Assembly (NCBI GenBank): GCA_003508835.1 | Contig: PUFA01000084.1 | Location: 5,704,001-5,768,000, forward strand | Source of the DNA: Eonycteris spelaea | Taxonomy: Eukaryota; Chordata; Mammalia; Chiroptera; Pteropodidae | Reading direction: 5' to 3' | DNA: 64,000 nt | In this document: positions 34,690 to 44,324 of the stretch, one piece after another | How positions within the stretch are numbered: the first letter of the stretch is position 1 | Layout of the letters: each line of letters opens with the position of its first letter | Notes under the pieces: model-generated | The model's database searches: none | The model's input: the letters and a program-made list of their open reading frames with translations, nothing else | What the model was told of the DNA's origin: nothing | Made by a program: the position numbers and the translations under genes

Positions 34690-35410
34690 ATAACTTCATT
34701 TCCCATGTGACTGAGAAAATAGGAACAATCACAAAAAGGATCTGAGCAAGTTTCTACCCATCTTTCTGCGTTTATGTCCATGTACTTTACTTTCCTTCCT
34801 GTTGTTGTGGGTGAATTGGAAAAACTACCAGTAGTGACTATCAGGTATTCATACCTTCCTTCTTAAAATGCTTTCTTCTCTTCTCTTCCAGGACACCACT
34901 CTTTCACCAGTTGATCATCTCAGTCTCCTTTGCTTGTTCCTTCTCATCTCCCTCGACATTTAGATGCAATCCCCTAAGTTTCAGTCTTCAGATCCTTTCT
35001 CTTCTAGCTACAGTCATTCCTCGGGTGACAGCTCCAGCCTAGACCTCTCCTTTGACACCCAGATTCGAATTGTCAACTGTTCTCCTTGCTGTTTCTGGGA
35101 CGCACTCTTGCCCCTCTGGCCTTGTGCCTGCTGCTCTCTTCTTTAATTCTTCCTCCAGATAGTCTGTTCCTTTGAGTCTCCGCTAAAACTATCACCTCAG
35201 AAGTGAGCCCTGAATCACTGTAACCTTCACCACCCCTCCTCCTTAACCACCCCCCAATTTATTTTTCTCTAAATGTAGTTTGTATTTATTTATATTTGTC
35301 TCCCTTCAGTGGAATCTAAATCACATGAGAGCTTGAACTGCTTGTTCCTCAGCATCTAGAATAGTGTTGGGTTCATAGTGGGCACTCCTTTTAATTGTAC
35401 TTTGAATGAA
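34690..35410 (+). repeat. Ancient LINE (L2-like) remnant
   Basis: The 3' end (TTCCTCAGCATCTAGAATAGTG and ATTGTACTTTGAATGAATAAA) fits L2. The upstream part is too diverged to assign firmly. Confidence 0.45.
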
Positions 35411-38400
35411 TAAACCTAAGATTTGAACCTATGCAGTGGTCTTGGGTCATAACACTAGAAGGTAGACATCCTTGTCACTGGGGACTCCGAGAACTACTTG
35501 AGAATTTGAAGGATTGGAAGTCCCACCTTGTAAGGTAAGAGTCAGAAAGACAAAAATTGTTTATCATAACCTTGTTTTTGCTCCTTCTCTAGTGGGACTG
35601 AGAAACCCAAGTTACACATCTGTGCTACTATGAGAGAGCAAACACCCTTGTATCCTGAGAACGGGTGGTTTGACCTGACGCATAACGGCATTCACAGGTC
35701 ACTATGGGTTTCATATGAGTCTTTTATTTTTTAACTCATCAATTTCTATTCTTATGGCCATGTGCTCACCTCGCCTCCCACCTCTGCCCTGTGGTAGTGT
35801 TCCCATCTGAGCACACCTGCACCCACTCATGGATAAATCTGTACCCATGCAGACAATGCCATCTTGCCCTGCTTAGTTGGGGAATATGTCTGTAACATTA
35901 TAATCACAACAGTGTATAATCACCATCTGAGCAGAGCTGGATGGAATCAGAAACCTCATTAGTCTATTGAAGTGAGGATGGGCTTTGAGCCCTGCTCTCT
36001 ATTTAAAAAAAAAAAAAAAAAGTTAACCTTTTTTTTTCCCATTCACCTAGATATTTGAGCCAGGGCTTGCATGAGAATAACACTTCTCTCTGACCCCTGT
36101 AGGGATCTACTGATGCCTTGAAGCAGGAAATTTGATCATCTCAGGCTGAGTCTCTGTTTTACCAATCACAAAATGACTCGACCCCTTTTTAAAAGCCAGC
36201 TGTGACCATTGACTCTGTGACCTCCTGTGGTAGTGAATTCAGTTTCAAAAATAATAATGATAAAATAATGAAGGTTATGGAAGATATTATGCTTCAATTA
36301 TCAACCCTTTGGGGGCTGGAGAAAATAAAGCAAGTTGGCCAGACCTGAGGAGTTGAAGATACACACTCCCCTTCTCCAAAAGCATCTTGTAACATGTCCC
36401 ACACCAGCAGTGGCTTCCCAGTACTGCTTTTCTCCCTGCTGTTTCCCATCAGCAAGAGCATGCTGACACACAGGCTGATGAGCGGCACAGAAAGTTATTG
36501 ACTGTGTCCTCTCTGCCTTGAACCTCACAGCCTGTCATCCCATTGTCACTCACCACTCACACTAATCTAAAAGATGATCAAAGAAAAACTCCAGACTCAC
36601 CCCTGCCTAGACCAGCACAGGGATTGGTCAAGCATGTGCTTTTAAATATTACTCCAGTCTAATCTATTCTTTTCACCCAGTTCGCTGACTCACTCGCTTG
36701 CACTCTCTTCCTCACTCTCATTTTTCAAAAAATAAATAAATGAATTCTGAGTTGGCTGAAGATTTCAGCAATGTGACTGCTGTGCAGATGGATCCTGCTG
36801 AAGCTGGTGCTGGCTCTCTAGGGAGTAGCATGAAATGCTGGTTTTCAAAACCTGAGCAGCGTGTAAATGGCAGCTAAAAAGGAAATGCAGATTGGTGCTG
36901 AGTGTTAATTGTCTCTTCCTCTCTTCTTCACACACTTCAGAGACTGTGTGGTGGCAGAAGACAGGAACGCAGGCCTGCTCCCTCATGGGGTGGGCTTTCT
37001 TCCCTTCAAGCTGGACTGAGAGAATAACACCTAGAGTTCGAGTCAAAACATGGAATGGGATTTTTTTTCTTTTTTCTTTTTTTTTTCAAGTTCTCATCTG
37101 ATGAAAGTCAGAGAGGTGACACCGAGCTTGTAATGAAAGTAAGATTCTGCTGAGAATGAGTCGATGAGATGTGACACAGAAAGGGTAAGCAGGATGTCTT
37201 TGTTTTGAAATGACAGGCGATAAGCTATGGGGGTGCCTGGTGAGATTTTAGTCCATAACTAGGTAGCAACCTGTCAAATGCAGGCCCCTTAAATGCATCA
37301 CAAGAATTCTCACTTGAGATGATTTCAATTCCAGCTCTGCCTGTGTGAGTATGTGAGTGTATGCATACAAGCATAGCAAACATAAGTAAATGCCAAAAAA
37401 AAAAAAAAAATCCCACCTCCATGTCCTGTTAGGGGTACAACTTAATCACACTGGGGTGAAAGCTCAAATTCCCTCCATTACCTTCCTCTCTTAGCAGTCA
37501 CAAGGTCTTATGACCACAGCCCAGGCTCCGAGCCATTTATTTTTATCTCTGAAGACTCATGTTAGCTTTCTCCCAAGACATTAATCAACAGAATCTTGAT
37601 TGTTTTTTCTTTTTATGTGTTTTGTCTGGATGAGGTGGGTTTATTTGAATTTGTTCAGTTTTCAATAAGATGGGGACAATAGAGAAACAACTGAGAAAAA
37701 CTATCACTTGTAGGGGTGGAAGGGGGCTCATCTTGGCTGGCCCTACCCCTAAAAAGAGCTTTCCTGGCCTAGAAATGGGGCTCAGGTATGGGAAACAATA
37801 CTGGGCAGCCAGGACTCTCTGATTAGAAACACCTCCTGAGACTGAGTCCAGTCACTTACCTGCCACCTTCTGGTAATAGTCTGATTTCCCAAATCTATTT
37901 TCCTCCCAAAGAGGGAGTGGTTCCCACATGCAGGTCACTCAGACAGAGTCACCACTGATACATGGGAGTAGTGGTGGTTGCCATTGAAGATGATGCCGTT
38001 GGCTAATGGGCTTTAGGGTGTGACTCAGTCTTCCCAGCCCTGTGTGGGATAGAGTCTGTAACTTGACGGGAACTCAGAGGAGATGTCTATAACCTTATAA
38101 CCCGCTCTCCCCAGAAGTAGAATAGGATGGAGCTGACGTTTTATTTTGTCTCAACATTAACTTGATTCCGGTGGTATGTTATATGTAAGCCAACAAGAGC
38201 CCCAGGCAAAGTCTCAAAGCTGCGTAAATGTCACTCACTGCCTGGTGAATGCAGAAGGGAGCTGTTGCCACAGAGACACTGCCTCTGTTTAGTAACATAA
38301 GCTGGCAGACCTATCGAAGTGGTTCACATATAGCCTGGTTCCAGGTTGACCATGGCAACCAAAAGAGATGCATGGTCATTGCCGACAGTCCAGCTCTTCC

Positions 38401-38485
38401 CATAGGTGACCGAAATAGAACCATCTTAAACCAGCTTTCCAAATCTATGAAACAGAAATCAAAACTAAGATTATTTGGCAAAAGA
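35411..38485. other. no gene or clear repeat seen
   Basis: About 3 kb without a supportable gene. It contains an A17 run (36004-36020), a T/C-rich run (37060-37086) and an A17 run (37395-37411). The scarcity of transposon fossils is unusual in this window. Confidence 0.45.
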
Positions 38486-38489
38486 ATGT

Positions 38490-38685
38490 GATAGGGGGAA
38501 TGAAATTGATTGAAAAGGGACATGCTGTGATGAAAATATTTTTGGAGTAACGGAAATGTTCTACATCTTGATCATACATGGGTTATGTGAGTGTCTGCAT
38601 TTGTCAAAACTGATCAAACTATACACGTCTTGTCTGTGCATTTCACTGTATATAAATTATACTTACATTATTAAAAGCTACTCTA
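38490..38685 (+). mobile_element. L1M 3' UTR end
   Basis: GGAAATGTTCTACATCTTGATC, GTCAAAACTGATCAAACTATACAC and a GTATATAAATTATAC block match L1M 3' termini. Confidence 0.75.
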
Positions 38686-38839
38686 TTTCTCCTGGGCCAC
38701 AGGAGGGCAATTCTGGCAGCCCTCACCTCCAACCCACCTTTCTGTACCAGCTGAGAAAGGGCAGCCCAGAAGTTCCATTCCCAGTTCCTATGCCCGCTGT
38801 GTGCAACAGTAGGTCACACTCAAGACTGAAATCCAAAGC

Positions 38840-39000
38840 CTGAATCTGAAGCCCTGCTTGTCACTCACCAAGCCTGTGACTTTTGGAAAGTTCCTTGATC
38901 TCTCTGAGGCTCTGTTTCTTTATCTATAAATGAAGAGTAAGTATTCCTGCCTACCCTATAAGATCACTGGAGGAAATAAAAAATAATATTCCATAAACTG
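38840..39000 (+). repeat. MIR SINE
   Basis: GAAAGTTCCTTGATCTCTCTGAGG and CTGTTTCTTTATCTATAAATG are the MIR core. Confidence 0.72.
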
Positions 39001-39492
39001 GGAAGAGGTACAGGAATAGAGGTCATCACTAAAAAAAAAATCATCGCAGTTTAGTTACATGCCTGAAATTGATAAACTCCTTGGTATAGTGTTAAAACTC
39101 CCATTGGACAATCTTCTTTGAAAACCTCTATAAACAAGATATAACTAAATAATCATAAGTAGTGATATGAATTTTACTCCAGAGCAGCCAAGTGTGAAAT
39201 AATGTTATATCTCCTAATTTCTTTAATCTTAAATTCTATTCCAAGTATCCACTGAGAGGCAAGAAGTTCGTGTACCCTGATCAACTCCAAGCATAGACAT
39301 TGCTATTGATACCTTCAGATTAATTATGTACTATGGCACTGGAAAATTCAAGTTCTTTACTCTCTGCCACCTCACCTATAATGTGGATGATAGAGTGAGA
39401 CTTTACTACAGTACTGGCTTCTCTTTACAGGGTGGAGATAATGGATGTTAATACTTGTTGGTAATGAGATGATAGATAGATGATGATGAGAG

Positions 39493-39517
39493 AGACAGAC
39501 AGACAGACAGACAGACA
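39493..39517 (+). repeat. (GACA)n microsatellite
   Basis: Six GACA units, next to GATA- and GATG-rich sequence. Confidence 0.9.
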
Positions 39518-39789
39518 TATGTAAATATATACATGCATGTATAAACATAACATTAGCAACATCTCCCCAGCATCTGGAGCCCCCACCCATAAATTACAGT
39601 ATAAACTAAGGTAGACTTCACTGATGCAACTCATTTCAAGAAGTATGTGAGGTGAGAAAAAAACTCTTTAAGTATAGATAATCAGATGCTCTCAGATTGG
39701 ATGAGATGAGGGAGTCAAAAACCTGACAAGAACAGCTCTTAAAGTAACTTGTTTTGAGAGCTGTCTTCAATTACTGGAATGCCTGTCAA

Positions 39790-39985
39790 TGTGGGAGAAG
39801 AAAGAAAACAATCCTAGGATTGTTCTAGGGAGAGAACAAAGACCAATGGGTGGAAGTCACAAAAAACAAGAGAACCTAAAAGTAAAGAAGATATTTCCAA
39901 CAAAAGTTATCCAACAATGGAATAGGCTCCTTCCAATGACGATAGAAATTCCTCGACATTGGAGAGTTTCAAGGAGACTCTGATA
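39790..39985 (+). repeat. Ancient L3/CR1-like LINE 3' fragment
   Basis: ATCCAACAATGGAATAGGCTCC followed by CATTGGAGAGTTTCAAGGAG resembles the conserved CR1/L3-clade end (…TGGAATAGGCT…, …GTTCAAG…). Confidence 0.45.
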
Positions 39986-40422
39986 AAGAGTGATAACATA
40001 AAATAGATGTCGGTCTTCTACATTTAATGCTAATTGTTTATCATTATGACACCAGAAGAGAGATTAGAATTTGCCAGAGTAGCTTCTTAGATTTACTGGG
40101 TATGTTAAAATTGCCCTGAGAGGGAGAATTAATGACACAGAGGAGACTCTGTGGGCCATCAAGGAGAGGGATTTAGACTGCCAGCTGGATCAGTGGTCCC
40201 ATTAGGAGAGTGTCTGGCCATCCTAGGCACAGTACCTCGAGAGGCTGTGGCTTCCTTGGGCTCAAAGTGAACTTATGTCAGTATCCTAAGGGTCCAATCT
40301 GATGATCTGAAAAACAACAATAAGAGGCTCTAGGCAGGATAAAAGGCCCATCCCTAATCTAAGATTCAAGACTGGGGTAAAGTTATAGTCAGGCTTAGCC
40401 ATACTGGTAAGAAACCCAAGCA

Positions 40423-40571
40423 CTAGTTCTTAACTGTTTCAAGATCTCTTTAAGAATTTATGAAATTTATAGCCCCTCTCTGCAGAAAAATGTAAATTTT
40501 CACAAACACAGGCCATCATGCTTAAAATCTTAAGGCCCCTTTGAATCTCCTATAGTTCATTCAAGAACTAG
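40423..40571 (+). mobile_element. Short DNA-transposon-like element with inverted ends
   Basis: CTAGTTCTTAA at the left is mirrored by TCAAGAACTAG at the right. The body (AAGATCTCTTTAAG, ATAGCCCCTCTCTGC) resembles hAT-Charlie elements ending in ...TTAAGAACCACTG. No target-site duplication was resolved. Confidence 0.45.
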
Positions 40572-41096
40572 AGGTTCATAATACTAGGCACCATCAATAG
40601 TTTTTACTGATGTTGATGATAATGACTGTGGTGATGATGATGAATGGATTGGCTTCCTTGTATGAGTCTCCCAAAGCCTAAACAACTCTGGTAAATAAAC
40701 CTTGTGGCTGTCCAACATGTTCTAAAGTAGAGAAAAATCACCACCCATTTATCCTTTTTCCTGGTATCTTTCTGCCCAACGGTAGAACAAAGAGAAGCTA
40801 GAGAAATAGGTTAAGATATCTCAGAAAAAAGCTCTTTTATTCTCCTAGGGGAGACTAGAGTGTAGACTAAAGCTGAATCATCCAAATGTTGATATACAAA
40901 TATATTTTCATTACACTATTCATAACCACAGAGAGTCTGATTAGCCCTACTCCCCAATTTAGCTATTCTTTCAGGCTGGCCCAGGCTGCCATACCCAAAC
41001 AGATCCAGGGAGAGTACTTGCTCCATTATCTTCTTTAAAAATGTCTTTGCCTGGCATCTATACTAGGTTCTTACCAAAAGTGTAGTAAATATGGTA

Positions 41097-41454
41097 TGTT
41101 AGTTATAAATTGCTGTATAACAAATTACCCCAAAACTTAGCAGCTTAATTTTTGTAGATCACGAATCTGGGCATAGCTTACCCAGCAGTCTGTATCTCAA
41201 GATTTCTCACAAGGCTATAATCGAGGTGCTGGCTAGGACTGCAGTCTCATCCAAAGCCTTGACTGAGGAAGGATCCACTTCTAAGCTCCTCATATAGTTG
41301 TTGGCAGAAGTCAGTTCCTCACAGTCTTCTGGACTGAAGGCCTCACTTCCTCCCTGGCTGCTGTCAGAGGCCTCCTTCTGCTCCTTGCCACATGAGTCTC
41401 ACAACTATATAGGTCACAATATGGCAACTAGCTTCTCTCAGAGAAATAAGCAAG

Positions 41455-41489
<35 letters not shown>

Positions 41490-41496
41490 AAAGAAA

Positions 41497-41533
<37 letters not shown>

Positions 41534-41726
41534 AAAAGAAAACAAGCAAGCTAGAAGTCACATATTTTTGCAACCTAATCTCAGTAGTGCCATCCCAACA
41601 CTTTTGCTATATTCTATTCCCTATAAATGACTAACATCAGCTCACACTCAAGGGAGGGATTATATAAGGGTGCGAATACCAGGAAAGGAGTATCATGGGG
41701 AACCATCTTAGGGACTGCCTACCACA
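41097..41726 (-). mobile_element. MLT1C/D-like MaLR solo LTR containing an AAAG microsatellite
   Basis: A nearly complete LTR in reverse: TTGCTGTATAACAAATTACC, GAGGAAGGATCCACTTCTAAGC, GGGATTATATAAGGGTGCGAA and CATCTTAGGGACTGCCTACCA. The purine run of the LTR has expanded into an AAAG array at 41453-41542. Confidence 0.85.
41453..41542 (+). repeat. (AAAG)n microsatellite
   Basis: About 90 bp of AAAG units with two small interruptions. A homopurine tract that may form triplex DNA. Confidence 0.95.
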
Positions 41727-41873
41727 CATGAGTTCAAATTCTGGCTCTGCCACTTATTGTAGGAACTCAGGCAAGTAATCCAACCTCTCTCAGCCTTGGT
41801 TTTCTCCTCTGTGAAGTCAGGATAATAAGGCCTCATTTTAGGGTTGTAATGAAGATGGAAGATAATAACTATA
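41727..41873 (+). repeat. MIR SINE, 5' part (split by L1)
   Basis: GAGTTCAAATTCTGGCTCTGCC, CAGGCAAGTAATCCAACCTC and GGATAATAAGGCC are MIR. It continues at 42778-42812. Confidence 0.82.
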
Positions 41874-42763
41874 ACTCCTACAGCTCAAAACAAAAGAAAA
41901 CAACTCAATTTAAAAATGAACAAAGCACTCGAATAGGCATTTCTCCAAAGAAGATGTAAAAGTGGCCAAAAACATACATACAAAGATGCTTGGCATCATT
42001 AGTCATTAGAGAAATTCAAATCAAAACCAAAATGAGATATCATTTCAGACCTACTAAGATGGCTATCGTTTAAGAAAAAAAAGAAATAAGTGGTAAGGAT
42101 ATGGAGAAATTAGAGCTTTTGTACATTGTGGGTGAGAATTTAAATGGTACAGAGGCTGTGGGAAAGAGTTTTACTGTTTTTCAAAATGTTAAACATAGAC
42201 ATACCATATAATCCATCAATACTAGTCCTAGATACACACCCAAAAGAATAGAAAACATGGACTCAAACAAATATTTGTTCACGAAAGCCAAAGGTAGAAA
42301 TAACCAAAGTGTCCATCAAGATATGAATAGATAAGTGAGTTGTGGTTTACATACAATCTTCTTCTTATACATACATATACATACAATGGAATATTATTCA
42401 GCTATTTAAAAAGAACAAGGTTCTGAAACATGCTGTAATGATGAGCCTTGAAATTATCATAACTGAAGTGATCCAGACACAAAAGTTCAAACATTGTATG
42501 ATTCCACTTATATGAAATATCTAGAATTATCAAATTCATAGAGTAGAATTAGAGGTTACCAGGGATTGGGGAAAGAGAGGAATGAGAAAGTTATTGATCA
42601 AGGGATACAAAGTTTTTCTGTTTGGGATGATGAAAGGGTTTTGGAAACAGATATTGGGATGGGTGCACAACATTATCAATATAATTAATGTCATTGAACT
42701 ATGCACTTAAAATAGTTAAAATGACAAATTTTATGTTATATATATTCAACCATAATTTTTTAA
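41874..42763 (+). mobile_element. 5'-truncated L1M insertion inside a MIR
   Basis: Old L1 3' sequence: CATTTCTCCAAAGAAGATG, CAATGGAATATTATTCAGC, TCCACTTATATGAAATATCTAG, TTATATATATTCAACC. AGATAATAACTATA (41860-41873) and AGATAATGAATATA (42764-42777) flank it as a 14-bp target-site duplication with two mismatches. ORF2 remnants contain stops. Confidence 0.85.
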
Positions 42764-42777
42764 AGATAATGAATATA

Positions 42778-42812
42778 GTATAGCATAGTAGCTACTCAAA
42801 AATTGCAAAATT
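42778..42812 (+). repeat. MIR SINE, 3' part
   Basis: TATAGCATAGTAGCTACTCAAAAATTG is the MIR 3' end displaced by the L1. Confidence 0.6.
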
Positions 42813-43204
42813 AAATACTTAACCATCAGCAGAGATTGTGCAGGCAATAGTTTTGAATGCCTTGGACTGTGGTTCTGCCAGATGTGGAAAAGGTTGTGGA
42901 GCAGGGAGTCGGGATCAAATATGCTTCTGCAAACAGCTGCTTCCTTTGTTGCCATTTTGCGAACACCATATTTTCCACAGATCCTTAGCTCTAATAATCT
43001 GAGAAGGAATAAAGGGAGATTATTCTATTCCCTATGATAGTTTTGGGGAAGACATGTGTTTGTGGTCTGATTAAACTTACACAAATGCAAAATTTGCCTT
43101 TGTTAGATTATCCTCTTTTTACCTCAATTCCTTTCAGGACTTAAAGTGATTTCACAAAGTGTTCTAAAGTTACTCAGCTGTGTTTATATAATGGTTACTG
43201 TCCC

Positions 43205-43470
43205 ATGGCAATCTAGACCAGTGGTTAAGGGCTCAGGCTTGAAGCCAAGTGCCCCCAGGGTTTGAATCCCAGCTCTGTAGTTTCTTGAGAGAGTGATCAT
43301 GAGCTGGTTACCCAATCTCTCTAATGCTTCAGTTTCTTCTCTCTGTAAAATTATAATAATAATGCCTACCTCATAAAGAATTTTGAAGTATAAATTAAAT
43401 AATACATATAACTAATTTAGAAAGGAGCCTGACACATATCAAAGTCAAAGTCGCAATAAATGGCAGCTAA
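43205..43470 (+). repeat. Full-length MIR SINE
   Basis: GACCAGTGGTTAAGGGCTCAGG (tRNA-like head), GGGTTTGAATCCCAGCTCTG (B box), CCCAATCTCTCTAATGC and GGAGCCTGACACATATC cover the whole element. Confidence 0.9.
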
Positions 43471-43684
43471 TTTATTTTAGAGCACTATTACTTTCCTACT
43501 GAACTTATAAACATCTATCTGTGGAACTTTAAGTGAGGGAATAATTATTTAACTTTAGTTTCTGGGTATCTGATGAATAGAATAGACCATGCATTTCTCC
43601 ATTCAAATATTTAATGGACACTTGCTATGTGAATGGTATTCTCTGTACCTTATCACACAATCTTGCTTCATTCACTTGAGGATT

Positions 43685-43722
43685 GGTGGGGGGGGGGGGA
43701 CGGGTAGGGGGTGGAAAAGGGA
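43685..43722 (+). repeat. G-rich tract with quadruplex potential
   Basis: A run of 12 G is followed by GGG, GGGGG and GGG separated by short loops. Confidence 0.75.
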
Positions 43723-44314
43723 GGTATAAATTGAATAATAGTCATAACAGAAGTCACTGTAAGAATTAGATAAAATTCCTGGAGCAATTTAAATCTTCCA
43801 AGTAGCTTCTACTGTACAGATCATCTATGTTACAAGTGTTTTTGAAAAGTCCATGTGACTGTACCAGCATCTTTAAATAGAGCACACTTGCTTCCTGAGT
43901 ATGACTAATTATGGATACCAAGTCAGTTCTAACCCTCTTTAGAAGGAAATAAGACTTATTTTGATACTGTTTATGATGGTTATTTGATAGATGGACAAGA
44001 GGACAAAGAAACACTTGTTTAAGTGTTCAAGTTATGTAACACTCCAACAGACAGCTCTTCTTTTGAGGACATAGAGAAACAGCAAGAGAAAGATGCAGCA
44101 TTGAACACATGGATGCTTCAATGTTCTAGGAGCATGCCATGAACCATCCCATGCAGGTTCAAATTTCTCCTACAGAACAATTTCAAATTATTATAAAATA
44201 GGTTAGATAGACTGACTATTTTATATAACTGATTGTAACCAAATAATTGCTTCTCTTTTAAAATATTCTAATACCCTATTCATGCTCATACACCAAAATA
44301 TTCTAAATTAAAGT
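43723..44314. other. no gene or clear repeat seen
   Basis: AT-rich flank of half-L1 copy A. The 82-residue minus frame at 43766-44014 has no domain. Confidence 0.5.
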
Positions 44315-44324
44315 CATTAGACAG

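Noticed and set aside
41453..41542. Regular repeat array that could suggest a CRISPR
   Set aside because: It is a tetranucleotide microsatellite with no spacers, in a mammalian LTR.
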